Shown here: in pieces, positions 18,583 through 28,182 of the stretch
How the letters are laid out: each line of letters begins with the position of its first letter
Numbering within the stretch: position 1 is the first letter of the stretch
Source of the DNA: Marinifilum sp. N1E240
GTDB taxonomy: Bacteria > Bacteroidota > Bacteroidia > Bacteroidales > Marinifilaceae
DNA length: 64,000 nucleotides
Assembly: GCF_009295825.1 (NCBI RefSeq)
Contig: NZ_WHKF01000001.1
Location: 399,088-463,087 of the forward strand
Direction: 5' to 3'
Translations under genes and position numbers: made by a program
Notes under the pieces: model-generated
Told to the model about the DNA's origin: nothing
Database searches by the model: none
Seen by the model: the letters and a program-made list of their open reading frames with translations, nothing else

Positions 18583-19113
18583 ATGAAAAAGACACTATTT
18601 ACTTTAACAGCCATTTTAATCGGATTTACCTCCTGTGATTCTGTTGATGATTTAAAAACCAAAGATTTTAACGATATAGAATTATCAAGTCAAACGCTAA
18701 TTACTGTTTCAGCTCCTGAAAATCAAAGTGTAAAAATGGATGAAGATTATTCATTTACAAAGGAGATTAATCTTGATTTTAACGATATCAGCGAATTAAA
18801 AGACTATTTGAATAAACTGGAAGATGTTGATGTGAACTCAGTGACATGTAAACTTACAAATGTTACTGGCGGAGAAGTTATTTCACTACAATTAAGTGTT
18901 CCTGATTTAAACTATGAAGTTGAAATTCCTTCAGTAGCTCCAAATCAAGATCTTAGCGTAAATTTTACTACGGAGCAATTAAATGCAATATCCAACGAAT
19001 TGTTTCAGTATAAGAAATTGAAAATCCTTATTTCAGGTACAGTTAGTGATCGTCCTTTAAGCTTTACCATTGAAACAACAGCATTATTAGATGTTGAAGT
19101 TGAGATTCTATAA
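18583..19113 (+). CDS. Lipoprotein of unknown function
   Basis: 176 residues. MKKTLFTLTAILIGFTSCDS carries a lipobox (GFTSC) with Cys18 as the lipidated residue and Asp next to it. The mature part is a beta-rich domain with repeated amphipathic strands (INLDFNDISELKDYL, ISLQLSVPDLNYEVEIP, LKILISGTVSDRPLSF) and no catalytic motif that I recognise. It overall resembles small immunoglobulin-like Bacteroidota lipoproteins. It begins 3 nt after the lipocalin-like gene, consistent with translational coupling. A 158-nt gap with a long hairpin separates it from the next gene. Confidence 0.65.
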   Translation: MKKTLFTLTAILIGFTSCDSVDDLKTKDFNDIELSSQTLITVSAPENQSVKMDEDYSFTKEINLDFNDISELKDYLNKLEDVDVNSVTCKLTNVTGGEVISLQLSVPDLNYEVEIPSVAPNQDLSVNFTTEQLNAISNELFQYKKLKILISGTVSDRPLSFTIETTALLDVEVEIL

Positions 19114-19151
19114 AATAAACATCATTAAATAACTCTATTTAATAAACCACG

Positions 19152-19229
19152 AAAAACTTCCTGTGCTTGTATTTCAACTATTTACTTACAACCACAACCT
19201 TAAAAACCACTCAAGTACGGGAAGTTTTT
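19152..19229 (+). repeat. 18-bp inverted repeat / long hairpin inside the secreted-protein cluster
   Basis: Left arm 19152-19169 (AAAAACTTCCTGTGCTTG) and right arm 19212-19229 (CAAGTACGGGAAGTTTTT) pair over 18 bp with two G-U pairs and a 42-nt loop. The right arm ends in five T. It could be a terminator for the upstream four genes or an attenuator/processing site. Confidence 0.7.
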
Positions 19230-19271
19230 ACTTACTAAAAAAAAACGGACTCATTAATAAAACAAAAAACT

Positions 19272-20321
19272 ATGAAACAGATATTCTTGATCATCTTAGG
19301 ATTGATATTAACTCTAACAATCAATGCTCAACAAAAAGCAAAACAATATGCAGTGAAATCTGGACATATTGAATACAAATTAACTGGAAATACAACTGGT
19401 ACAAAATCTTTGTGGTGGGATAATTATGGGCAAATGAGTTATACCGAAATAAAGGCAACCACTGTCACTAAAATATTTGGGATGAAGAGTGAGGATAAAG
19501 CTCATACCATTCAAATAATGAAAGGTGATAAATTTTGGACAGTGAATGTACTCAATAAAACCGGACAAAAAGGTACAATTCCTGCTTACAGTAAGCTTCA
19601 GAAGATCAGCGAAAATATGAACGAAGAGGAGAAAAATCAGATGGGAAAGGATTTGTTAACTGCTTTTGGAGGTGAGATAATAGGAAGCGAAAAAATACTT
19701 GGTAACACTTGTGAAATTGCAAGTTTAATGGGTGCAAAAGTATGGATTTATAAAGGAATCACCTTGAAATCGGAAGCCAAAATTTTGGGAGTAGAAGCGA
19801 ACGAAATTGCCTTGTCATTTGTAAAGAATGCTTCTGTTTCATCATCAAAATTTAACCCACCTTCGAATATTAGTTACGAGGATCAAAGTCAGTATCAGCA
19901 GGCTATTTTTGGAGATATGGGTGATTATAATGATGAAGAGGAAATGGATTTTGATTTGTATCCTATAAAATATCCATATCAAAAATTCAAGGAAGTTATC
20001 AATGATTTTTCTTACAATGGTTACAGAAAACTGACTGTTATGAATTCAAAGGATACGTATTCTGCTATGTTTATGAAAGGTATGTCAGGAAGTCTTGCAA
20101 TAGCAGCTACATCTAAGAAAAATGGAAATCCTGCTCAAGAAGGTGGATTTGAAACATTTACACATAATGGTGTTAAATGCATGTATGGTGCAATGGATGA
20201 GGATGACGGTGTAACTCTAATTGTAGATATTCCTAGATATGAAACTTATATCATTATTGCCGCTGATCCGGTGATAAGCAAGAATGATATGCTTGGCATG
20301 CTTGATAAATTGAAATTCTAA
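19272..20321 (+). CDS. Secreted DUF4412-like protein
   Basis: 349 residues with signal peptide MKQIFLIILGLILTLTINAQ. The first half reads SGHIEYKLTGNTTGTKSLWW then TKIFGMKSEDKAHTIQIMKGDKFWTVN, similar in pattern to DUF4412/LolA-like proteins of Bacteroidota that measure or bind small hydrophobic molecules; this is a fold-level guess. An acidic stretch YNDEEEMDFDLY separates it from a C-terminal domain with KLTVMNSKDTYSAMFMKG and VTLIVDIPRYETYIIIAADP. No catalytic residues were recognised. It lies downstream of a long hairpin and 19 nt before the DUF3592 gene, so the last three genes of the cluster may form their own transcription unit. Confidence 0.6.
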   Translation: MKQIFLIILGLILTLTINAQQKAKQYAVKSGHIEYKLTGNTTGTKSLWWDNYGQMSYTEIKATTVTKIFGMKSEDKAHTIQIMKGDKFWTVNVLNKTGQKGTIPAYSKLQKISENMNEEEKNQMGKDLLTAFGGEIIGSEKILGNTCEIASLMGAKVWIYKGITLKSEAKILGVEANEIALSFVKNASVSSSKFNPPSNISYEDQSQYQQAIFGDMGDYNDEEEMDFDLYPIKYPYQKFKEVINDFSYNGYRKLTVMNSKDTYSAMFMKGMSGSLAIAATSKKNGNPAQEGGFETFTHNGVKCMYGAMDEDDGVTLIVDIPRYETYIIIAADPVISKNDMLGMLDKLKF

Positions 20322-20340
20322 TTTTTGTAAAGGTTTAGAT

Positions 20341-20859
20341 ATGGAACATAGACAAAACTCACCTATAGGCTTATTCATATTTGCATTAGTATTTATTGTG
20401 GGAGGTTGGCTGTTTTATAAAAATATTAGCGAATCGATCGTTAAAGAAGCTGAAGATTCAAAAACATGGCCTAGTGTCGAAGGCGTAATAAGCTATTCAG
20501 ATCTAAGAAGAAGCATAAGCGATGGAGATGAAATGTTTGCTGTAGATTTAGAGTACAATTATTTTGTAAAGGGTGCAAAGCACGCCGGAAATCGAATTTC
20601 TGCAATAGACGGAAGCAGTAGCAACAAATCTGGAGTAATAAGAGATTTACAGGAATATCCTGTGGGCAAAAAAGTGATGGTATTTTACGATCCGGAAATT
20701 CCTTCCATTTCTTTATTAAAACCAGGTGCCAATCTGTTTACCTACTTCGTTAAATACGGACCACTACTTTTTTGTTTTATTGGTGTGTTGATGCTCTTTC
20801 AAGTAATTAAGAAAATAATTGTATTTGCAATTGCCTTGTTTGTAGGGTTAAAAAACTAG
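20341..20859 (+). CDS. DUF3592 membrane protein
   Basis: 172 residues. A membrane helix at about 10-27 ([18 protein letters not shown]) and a second at about 138-170 bracket an extracytoplasmic beta domain containing [33 protein letters not shown] and [21 protein letters not shown], the standard DUF3592 pattern (PxGxxVxVyYdPxxP). Function of the family is unknown. It is 19 nt after the DUF4412-like gene and 37 nt before the AIM24 gene. Confidence 0.8.
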   Translation: MEHRQNSPIGLFIFALVFIVGGWLFYKNISESIVKEAEDSKTWPSVEGVISYSDLRRSISDGDEMFAVDLEYNYFVKGAKHAGNRISAIDGSSSNKSGVIRDLQEYPVGKKVMVFYDPEIPSISLLKPGANLFTYFVKYGPLLFCFIGVLMLFQVIKKIIVFAIALFVGLKN

Positions 20860-20896
20860 CTATAGATATTTATTCACTTTAAAACCAAACCTCATT

Positions 20897-21667
20897 ATGA
20901 ACTCACACGAAATAGATTATAAAATTAAAGGACATGATATTCAATTGGTAGAAATTGAATTGGATCCTAATGAAACCGTAATTGCGGAAGCTGGAGCAAT
21001 GCTTTACATGAAAGAAGGAATCGATTTTAAAGCAAAAATGGGTGATGGCTCAGAGCCAGATAAAGGAATTTTTGGAAAATTAATATCAGCTGCAGCCAGA
21101 AAAATAACTGGCGAATCAATATTTATAACCCACTTTACCCACCAGGGACAAGGTAAAAGCCATGTTGCCTTTGCCGCTCCATATCCTGGAACAATTGTTC
21201 CTTTGGATCTAGCGGAATTAGATGGATCTGTAATTGTTCAAAGAGATGCTTTTTTATGTGCTGCACTAGGTACTAAAATAAGCATGCATCTGAATAGAAA
21301 ATTGGGTGCTGGATTTTTCGGAGGTGAGGGATTTATACTTCAAAAATTACAAGGAGATGGAAAAGCCTTTATTCATGCAGGAGGTACGCTAATTGAACAT
21401 GAATTAAATGGCGAAACGCTAAGAGTTGATACGGGATGTGTTGTAGGGTTTCAGGAAGGAATAGATTTTAGTATTCAGCAAGCAGGTAATTTAAAATCGA
21501 TGGTATTTGGTGGCGAAGGCTTGTTTTTGGCAACACTGCAAGGTACAGGAAAGGTGTGGTTACAATCAATGCCATTCAGAAAATTAATTAGTCAGTTGAG
21601 TACAGGTAGTTCAAATAGTCAGAAGGAAAGTAGCGGAGGAATTTTGAACAGTTTATTAGAGTCATAA
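20897..21667 (+). CDS. AIM24/TIGR00266 family protein
   Basis: 256-residue beta-rich protein without signal peptide. [37 protein letters not shown] at the start and the repeated glycine turns ([42 protein letters not shown]) identify the TIGR00266/AIM24 family, folded as a double beta-roll related to tubby-like domains. The eukaryotic AIM24 is mitochondrial; the bacterial role is unknown, with links to membrane stress and phosphatidylserine or toxin responses in some species. It is the last gene of the cluster and is followed by a terminator. Confidence 0.9.
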   Translation: MNSHEIDYKIKGHDIQLVEIELDPNETVIAEAGAMLYMKEGIDFKAKMGDGSEPDKGIFGKLISAAARKITGESIFITHFTHQGQGKSHVAFAAPYPGTIVPLDLAELDGSVIVQRDAFLCAALGTKISMHLNRKLGAGFFGGEGFILQKLQGDGKAFIHAGGTLIEHELNGETLRVDTGCVVGFQEGIDFSIQQAGNLKSMVFGGEGLFLATLQGTGKVWLQSMPFRKLISQLSTGSSNSQKESSGGILNSLLES

Positions 21668-21699
21668 ATAGGTTTAGATTAGTTAATTGATTGGTAGTT

Positions 21700-21731
21700 G
21701 GGTGTTTCGATATTTTCGGAGCACCCTTTTT
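21700..21731 (+). terminator. Rho-independent terminator of the AIM24 gene
   Basis: GGGTG/CACCC outer stem extended by TTCGA/TCGGA, then T5. It closes the 15.0-21.7 kb cluster. Confidence 0.8.
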
Positions 21732-21917
21732 ACTTATAGGTAAACCAATTCAACACTTTAATTTATATCCTTATTTAGAAAATTCACTTTTTTTAAAAAA
21801 ATTCTAGAATCGTGAATCCCTTATAAAATCTAATAAAAGACAAGTAAGTCTTTTAATGAATTGTAAATTTTTGTATTTCCTTATGTGAAAGGACTGTGAT
21901 TTAATAGTTTAAATTGT

Positions 21918-21925
21918 TATATTTG
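21918..21925 (+). promoter_or_regulatory. Candidate -7 box of the act operon
   Basis: TATATTTG matches TAnnTTTG. The -33 position holds no TTG, so a regulated promoter or another site is possible. A start here would give a 5' leader of roughly 150 nt. Confidence 0.4.
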
Positions 21926-21961
21926 GTAGAGACCGAGTTACTTACGAAAAATTACTGGTCG

Positions 21962-22015
21962 GATTACTTCTTGAAATGATAATGAATTGTAGGGTTGAGG
22001 AGAATTGAAGTAATC
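21962..22015 (+). repeat. Inverted repeat in the act leader
   Basis: GATTACTTC (21962-21970) and GAAGTAATC (22007-22015) are perfect 9-nt complements with a 36-nt loop. Just upstream, GACCGAGTTA and TTACTGGTC (about 21931-21960) form a second imperfect stem. Confidence 0.5.
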
Positions 22016-22080
22016 ATTTTGACATTGCACAATTGCGTTTTTGCTATTATATAACCTTATCTGTACTAAATGCCTAACCT

Positions 22081-23232
22081 ATGAGTAAACCCTACAGATT
22101 ACTATGTGCCTTGTTTATTAATCTGTTGCTTGTAATTCCAGTGTCACTTATTGCTAGTGATGCGGATTCTATTGCTTCAGACAATCATGAGAGTCATTTC
22201 GATTATTTTCTAAACGGTGAGAAACGTGGAGAAAGATTGTTTAAAGGATTAACGAGAATTAAAGCCGACTGGCAGTCTTGTGTTTCATGCCATAATTTAG
22301 TGCCAAGTGATACCTTAAATTGGAATCCTTCTGCTGTCGAGATATCTAGAACCTTTTCTGAGAAAAGTATTGCAGAATTTCGTTCGGTTCTAATGACTCC
22401 TATAGGCAAGAAAATGGAGGAATCTCATGTCGGATATACATTTTCCGATGAAGAGATTGGCTATATCAAATCCTACCTTCAGAAGCTGAATGGTGATGTT
22501 CTATACGAGCAGAAACCAAGAGTTAATAACATTATTATTTTCTTCTTTTTAGGTGCTTTAATCACTTTAGCGTTGATAGATATGATATTTACCAAGAAGA
22601 TAAAATATAAAATTATACCTATTTTGGTTTTTATGCTTGCTTTTGGATATCAAATTCAGATGCTAGCCGAGAGTGCAACAGCATTAGGAAGAAAACAAAA
22701 TTACGCACCCGATCAGCCTATTAAATTCTCACATAAAGTGCACGCAACCGATAATAAGATTGATTGTCGTTATTGTCATACCACTGTTGACGATAGTAAG
22801 TCAGCTGGAATTCCTCATGTTAACCTTTGTATGAATTGCCATGTTATTGTAAGGGAAGGAACTCATTCGGGAAAATTCGAAATCAATAAAATACACGCTG
22901 CGATTGAAAACAATACACCAGTGGAATGGATTCGTATTCATCAACTGCCAGATCATGTCTATTTTAATCATGCACAGCATGTAAATGTTGGGAAACGAGA
23001 TTGCCAAGAATGCCATGGACTTGTGGAAGAGATGCATGTGGTGAAGCAGGTTGAAGATTTATCAATGGGATGGTGTTTGGATTGTCATGATAAAACTGTC
23101 GTTGATTTTAGAGAGAACGGTTATTACTCCGAAGGATTTAAAAAGCTACATGAAGAATTGGCAACAGGAGCAATTGATAGTGTTAGAGTTACTGATATTG
23201 GAGGAAGAGAATGTGCTCGTTGCCATTATTAG
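22081..23232 (+). CDS. actA: Alternative Complex III multiheme cytochrome c subunit ActA
   Basis: 383 residues. Signal/anchor MSKPYRLLCALFINLLLVIPVSL; then a soluble domain with one CVSCH; two hydrophobic helices around residues 158-205; and a C-terminal cytochrome c7/c3-like domain with five motifs CRYCH, CMNCH, CQECH, CLDCH and CARCH. The C-terminal five hemes match ActA of described Alternative Complex III, which conducts electrons from the quinol site towards the acceptor cytochrome. The additional N-terminal heme site makes six in total. First gene of the act operon, 55 nt before actB; its long structured leader suggests regulation. Heme number is read directly from the motifs, not measured. 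Confidence 0.93.
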   Translation: MSKPYRLLCALFINLLLVIPVSLIASDADSIASDNHESHFDYFLNGEKRGERLFKGLTRIKADWQSCVSCHNLVPSDTLNWNPSAVEISRTFSEKSIAEFRSVLMTPIGKKMEESHVGYTFSDEEIGYIKSYLQKLNGDVLYEQKPRVNNIIIFFFLGALITLALIDMIFTKKIKYKIIPILVFMLAFGYQIQMLAESATALGRKQNYAPDQPIKFSHKVHATDNKIDCRYCHTTVDDSKSAGIPHVNLCMNCHVIVREGTHSGKFEINKIHAAIENNTPVEWIRIHQLPDHVYFNHAQHVNVGKRDCQECHGLVEEMHVVKQVEDLSMGWCLDCHDKTVVDFRENGYYSEGFKKLHEELATGAIDSVRVTDIGGRECARCHY

Positions 23233-23287
23233 GCAATCATTCTTACTACTCTAAACCAATTACTGAACTTTTTACTTTGACATACCT

Positions 23288-26254
23288 ATGAAGAAATACT
23301 GGAAAAGCCTTACCAAACGTAATAACGGACAAGATACAAGCCCTGAAAATCAACCAGCGAAAGGAAATCTGGAACAAATTCTGGATATTTTCGATGGAGA
23401 TCAGGCTGATTCGAAAAAAAGTAATAGAAGAGATTTTTTAAAATTATGTGGATACAGTTTGGCAATTAGTACTGTTGTGGCAAGTTGCGAAAATTCTGTG
23501 CAAAAAGCCATTCCATATCTGATAAAACCCGAAGAGGTTACTCCTGGCAAGGCAAATTATTATGCGTCTACCTTTGCTAAAGGAAGTGAATATTGCAGTA
23601 TTCTTATCAAAACAAGAGAAGGTAGACCGATAAAAATTGAGGGTAACGATTTATCCGGAGTTACTTATGGTGGAACAAGTTCCAGAGTTCAAGCCTCAGT
23701 TTTAGGTTTGTACGATACTAGTAGATTTAAAAATCCTAAAATTGGAGATAAAAAATCTACTTGGGAAGAGTTAGATAAACTTGTTGTTAAGGAATTGGAA
23801 GATTTACGAGATACAAAGGCTCAAGTTGTTCTGCTTACTCCAACAATTTACAGTCCTACAACAATAGAACTAATTGCAAATTTTATTGCGAAGTATCCGA
23901 ATGTAAAATGGGTACAATACGATAGTCAATCTGCTTCAGCTCTGATTCAAGCAAATGAATCCTGTTTTGGAGAAGCTGGAATCTCGGATTACAGATTTGA
24001 TTATGCCGATATGATTGTAAGTTTCGATGCTGATTTTCTTGGGAATTGGCTGATGCCAGTAGAGCATATTCGCCAATATGCAAAAAAGAGAAAATTGAGC
24101 GATGGAAACACATCCATGTCAAGACACATTCAGTTTGAATCAAGAATGTCTTTAACTGGAAGTAATGCCGATCAGAGAATTCCTGTTAAGCCATCGGAAC
24201 AAGATGGATTAATTGCTCAATTGTACAATGAAATTCTGAAATTAAAAGGAAGTACAGCTTATCGAATTACTGAAGGTTCTGCAGACTTGAAAGCAATAGC
24301 AAAAGATTTATGGGCGAAAAAAGGAAAGTCATTGGTTGTAGCAGGTGAGAATGATCTTGGCATACAAATATTGGTAAATGCTATCAATTTTGAGCTTGAA
24401 AATTACGGAAGTACCTTAAGGGTTGATAAAAAACTAAATACCCTGCAGGCTGTTGATTCAGACATGGAAAATCTTTTATCAGATCTAAAATCAGGTAAGG
24501 TAAAAGGATTAATTACAGCAGATGTAAACCCGGTTTTTGATTATTTCAAGGGAAAAGAATTTGGGGAAGCCATTCAAAAAATAGCTTTCTCTCTCTCCAT
24601 GGATGAGGCTCCAAATGAAACATCTATTTTGATGAAAATCTCAGCTCCTGATAACCACTTTTTAGAGAGTTGGAATGATTTTGAGCCAAAAACATCTCGC
24701 TATAGTTTGATGCAGCCAGGAATTCGTCCATTATTTGATACCAGACAATTTCAAGCTTCATTGCTAAGTTGGATAGGTGAAAGTCCTGATTACTTGCAAT
24801 ACTTAAAGAATTATTGGGAAAAGAATATGTACCCAATGCAAGCTGCATATCCAAACTTCACTACATTTTGGAACAACACATTGCAACAAGGAATCTTTGA
24901 GCCATCGGTAAAATTGGTTTTTAATACACAACTGAATGTTGAAGGAATTAATCTTTTGATTGAGAAAATTGTAAAAACAACTAAGCAATCGGGTTTAGAA
25001 TTACAGGTTTATGAATCTATTGCAATAGGAGATGGTAGAATGGCGAACAACCCTTGGTTGCAGGAATTACCAGATCCTATCACTAAAGTTTGTTGGGATA
25101 ATTATCTAACAATTTCACCTAAGCAGGCGGAGGAGATGAACCTTGAAAATGGGGATGTTGTTGAGTTGAACACAGGACATCAATTGCCGATATACATTTT
25201 ACCAGGACAAACATACAATACTGTTGCAGTAGCTTCTGGTTATGGAAGAGAAGTTTGCGGCGTTGTTGGTAAAAATGTTGGTGTAAATATAAATTCTTTA
25301 AAAGAGCTTGATAAAAAAGAAATTGAGTTAAAGAAAACAGAAGTACCTTACGAATTGGCAATGACACAAACTCATCATTCGATGGAAGGAAGAGCCATTG
25401 TTCGAGAGGCTAATTTGGATGAATATAAAGATAATCCTGCGGCAGGAAATGAAGCACATCACAAATTTGAGAATGCAAGTATATACGAAAAACCAAAATT
25501 TCCAAATCATCATTGGGGATTGGTGGTTGATTTAAATTCTTGTGTTGGATGTGGTGCATGTTCTGTAGCTTGTCAGGTTGAAAATAATGTGCCAGTTGTT
25601 GGTAAGAAAGAGGTTATTCGTGCTCACGAAATGTCATGGATTCGTATCGATAGATATTTCTCAGGCGATGACTTTAATCCAGATGTATCCTACCAACCGG
25701 TAATGTGTCAGCATTGTGATAATGCACCATGTGAAAATGTATGTCCAGTTGCGGCTACCAATCATAGTTCTGAAGGATTGAATCAAATGGCTTACAACAG
25801 GTGTATCGGAACCAGATATTGTGGGAATAACTGCCCTTATAAAGTACGTCGCTTCAATTGGTTTGATTACACTAAAGCCGATTCAATTCCAAATAACTTG
25901 CACGATGTAGCTGAAATGACAATTGATTTGAAACGAATGGTTCTTAATCCGGATGTAACCGTAAGAGCAAAAGGAGTGATAGAGAAATGTTCCTTATGTG
26001 TGCAGAGAATTCAGGAAGGCAAGTTGAATGCGAAAATAGAAGGAAGAAAAGTGAATGATGGTGAAATTAAAACGGCTTGCGAGCAAGCTTGTCCTTCCGG
26101 AGCCATCATTTTTGGAGATTTAAATGACAAAGAAAGTAGGCTTGTGAAGGAGACTTCTAGTAAGCGAAATTACCATCTTCTAGAGGAAATTCATACTCTG
26201 CCATCGGTTAGTTACCTGACCAAAATTAGAAACAAAAAGTCGAACCAATCATAA
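23288..26254 (+). CDS. actB: Alternative Complex III iron-sulfur subunit ActB
   Basis: 988 residues, fusion of a molybdopterin-oxidoreductase-like domain (which in this complex holds no molybdenum cofactor) and a ferredoxin-like domain. [22 protein letters not shown] is a twin-arginine signal (Arg47-Arg48) that ends in a lipobox-like Cys67. The C-terminal part carries four cysteine groups starting at Cys752 ([43 protein letters not shown] with TACEQAC), ligands for the predicted three [4Fe-4S] and one [3Fe-4S] clusters. It sits on the periplasmic side next to ActC. 10 nt to actC. Confidence 0.95.
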   Translation: MKKYWKSLTKRNNGQDTSPENQPAKGNLEQILDIFDGDQADSKKSNRRDFLKLCGYSLAISTVVASCENSVQKAIPYLIKPEEVTPGKANYYASTFAKGSEYCSILIKTREGRPIKIEGNDLSGVTYGGTSSRVQASVLGLYDTSRFKNPKIGDKKSTWEELDKLVVKELEDLRDTKAQVVLLTPTIYSPTTIELIANFIAKYPNVKWVQYDSQSASALIQANESCFGEAGISDYRFDYADMIVSFDADFLGNWLMPVEHIRQYAKKRKLSDGNTSMSRHIQFESRMSLTGSNADQRIPVKPSEQDGLIAQLYNEILKLKGSTAYRITEGSADLKAIAKDLWAKKGKSLVVAGENDLGIQILVNAINFELENYGSTLRVDKKLNTLQAVDSDMENLLSDLKSGKVKGLITADVNPVFDYFKGKEFGEAIQKIAFSLSMDEAPNETSILMKISAPDNHFLESWNDFEPKTSRYSLMQPGIRPLFDTRQFQASLLSWIGESPDYLQYLKNYWEKNMYPMQAAYPNFTTFWNNTLQQGIFEPSVKLVFNTQLNVEGINLLIEKIVKTTKQSGLELQVYESIAIGDGRMANNPWLQELPDPITKVCWDNYLTISPKQAEEMNLENGDVVELNTGHQLPIYILPGQTYNTVAVASGYGREVCGVVGKNVGVNINSLKELDKKEIELKKTEVPYELAMTQTHHSMEGRAIVREANLDEYKDNPAAGNEAHHKFENASIYEKPKFPNHHWGLVVDLNSCVGCGACSVACQVENNVPVVGKKEVIRAHEMSWIRIDRYFSGDDFNPDVSYQPVMCQHCDNAPCENVCPVAATNHSSEGLNQMAYNRCIGTRYCGNNCPYKVRRFNWFDYTKADSIPNNLHDVAEMTIDLKRMVLNPDVTVRAKGVIEKCSLCVQRIQEGKLNAKIEGRKVNDGEIKTACEQACPSGAIIFGDLNDKESRLVKETSSKRNYHLLEEIHTLPSVSYLTKIRNKKSNQS

Positions 26255-26264
26255 AACCGCGCCT

Positions 26265-27644
26265 ATGTATGTGTCGCCAATTAGAGAGCCTCTGATAACG
26301 GGGGAGAAGACTTACAAAAAAATTACAGATGAAATATCTGCTCCTATCGAGGGAAAAGCCGGGAAATCCTGGTATGCAGGAATTGCATTAACATCCTCAG
26401 CCTTATTGCTTGGTTTAGCTATGATGGCTTACACCATTTGGGAAGGAATAGGAACCTGGGGCTTGAATAAAACCATTGGATGGGGTTGGGGAATTACCAA
26501 CTTTGTTTGGTGGGTTGGTATAGGTCATGCAGGAACATTTATTTCTGCAATATTACTTTTGTTTCGACAAAAATGGAGAACAAGTATCAACCGTTCCGCT
26601 GAGGCAATGACACTTTTTGCGGTTATGTGTGCCGGATTGTTTCCACTGATACATATGGGACGACCACTCTTAGGTTTCTTTGTGTTTCCATATCCAAATA
26701 CGCGTGATTTATGGGTGAACTTTAACTCGCCACTATTGTGGGATGTGTTCGCAATTAGTACTTATTTTAGTGTATCACTTCTATTTTGGTATGTAGGCTT
26801 AATTCCTGATATCGGAACTATACGAGATAGAATGAAATCTAAATTTAAGAAAGCAATCTACGGTTTCTTAAGTTTTGGTTGGACCGGATCTGCAAAACAT
26901 TGGAGCAGACATGAAACCATTAGTTTAATATTAGCTGGATTGGCAGCACCTCTTGTACTGTCGGTTCATAGTATTGTAAGTTCTGATTTTGCAACATCAG
27001 TAATTCCAGGTTGGCATACCACCATATTTCCACCATATTTTGTTTCCGGGGCAATATTCTCGGGATTTGCAATGGTACTTACCTTGTTAATTATCACACG
27101 TAAAGTGTTGAATTTAGAGAACTACATTACGGTTGGGCACATTGAATCGATGAATAAAATTATTATTGCAACTGGTTCAATTGTTGGTATTGCTTACATC
27201 ACCGAGTTATTTATTGCCTGGTATTCGGGTGTTGAGTATGAGCAATATGCATTTCTAAATCGTGCAACCGGACCCTATTGGTGGGCTTATGCTATAATGA
27301 TGACATGTAATGTTATTTCACCACAATTGTTATGGTTTAAAAAACTACGTCGAAACCTCGTGTTTACATTCATTCTTTCCATTTTCATAAATATTGGAAT
27401 GTGGTTCGAACGATTTGTGATCATTGTAACCTCTTTGCATCGTGATTATCTTCCTTCAAGTTGGTCTATGTATGAGCCAACATTTGTTGAAGTTGGAATA
27501 TTCATTGGAACTTTGGGATTGTTTTTCACCTGTTTCCTACTATTTATAAGAGTCTTCCCAGTTATTGCAATTGCTGAGGTGAAGAGTGTTTTGAAAAGTT
27601 CAGGAGAAAAGAAAGCTGTAACTGATAAAAACGAATCATCATGA
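26265..27644 (+). CDS. actC: Alternative Complex III membrane subunit ActC (NrfD-like)
   Basis: 459-residue inner membrane protein with about ten helices, NrfD/PsrC family. It forms the quinol-oxidising membrane core together with ActF. Recognisable segments are [27 protein letters not shown] near the N-terminus and [25 protein letters not shown], both characteristic of ActC. The ATG at 26265 lies 10 nt after the actB stop, and the stop codon overlaps the actD start by 4 nt (ATGA), so translation is coupled. Confidence 0.95.
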   Translation: MYVSPIREPLITGEKTYKKITDEISAPIEGKAGKSWYAGIALTSSALLLGLAMMAYTIWEGIGTWGLNKTIGWGWGITNFVWWVGIGHAGTFISAILLLFRQKWRTSINRSAEAMTLFAVMCAGLFPLIHMGRPLLGFFVFPYPNTRDLWVNFNSPLLWDVFAISTYFSVSLLFWYVGLIPDIGTIRDRMKSKFKKAIYGFLSFGWTGSAKHWSRHETISLILAGLAAPLVLSVHSIVSSDFATSVIPGWHTTIFPPYFVSGAIFSGFAMVLTLLIITRKVLNLENYITVGHIESMNKIIIATGSIVGIAYITELFIAWYSGVEYEQYAFLNRATGPYWWAYAIMMTCNVISPQLLWFKKLRRNLVFTFILSIFINIGMWFERFVIIVTSLHRDYLPSSWSMYEPTFVEVGIFIGTLGLFFTCFLLFIRVFPVIAIAEVKSVLKSSGEKKAVTDKNESS

Positions 27645-28162
27645 GAAGATACATTTCAGCCTATTTTGAAGATGAGGAAAATCTTCTTCGCGCAGCTAAG
27701 GATTTGAGAGCGAAAAATATTTCTATACAGGATGTTCTCACACCATTTCCGGTGCATGGTTTAGATCATGTGTTGGGATACAAGCGTTCAAATTTACCAA
27801 CCGTGGCATTTATCTGCGGAGCTATTGGTTTGGCAGTTGCTTTCGGGTTTCAAACCTGGGCATTTGTGGTAGATTATCCTTTGTTTATTGGTGGTAAGCC
27901 ACATTTTGCAATTCCTTCATTCATCCCAATTACTTTTGAAGTAACGGTATTGTTTGCTGCATTTGGAATGGCATCAGCATTTTTCATTGTCTCGAAATTA
28001 GGTCCTGGAGCCAACAATGTAATTCATGACGAAAGAATTACTGATGATCATTTTGTAATCATTGTTGATTTGGATGAGCGAGGAAATCAGGATGAGAATG
28101 TAAAAAGTATTCTCTTGAATGAAGAAGCGCAAAATATACAGATAAAGGAGATTGAATCATAA
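27641..28162 (+). CDS. actD: Alternative Complex III subunit ActD (DUF3341)
   Basis: 173 residues with two membrane helices at about 50-70 and 100-120 and a DUF3341 core ([20 protein letters not shown]). A structural subunit at the membrane, contacts ActC and ActF in known complexes. Overlaps actC by 4 nt. Confidence 0.93.
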   Translation: MRRYISAYFEDEENLLRAAKDLRAKNISIQDVLTPFPVHGLDHVLGYKRSNLPTVAFICGAIGLAVAFGFQTWAFVVDYPLFIGGKPHFAIPSFIPITFEVTVLFAAFGMASAFFIVSKLGPGANNVIHDERITDDHFVIIVDLDERGNQDENVKSILLNEEAQNIQIKEIES

Positions 28163-28182
28163 ACAATACAAACCATTTGATT

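Larger units (their letters stand above)
21668..22080. other. Leader region of the Alternative Complex III operon, 413 nt
   Basis: After the AIM24 terminator the region is AT-rich with a TATATTTG box at 21918-21925 and two inverted repeats downstream of it. No open frame was recognised. Confidence 0.45.

Noticed and set aside
19163-19372. 69-codon plus-strand frame
   Set aside because: Covers the 19152-19229 hairpin and overlaps the start of the DUF4412-like gene; composition not protein-like.
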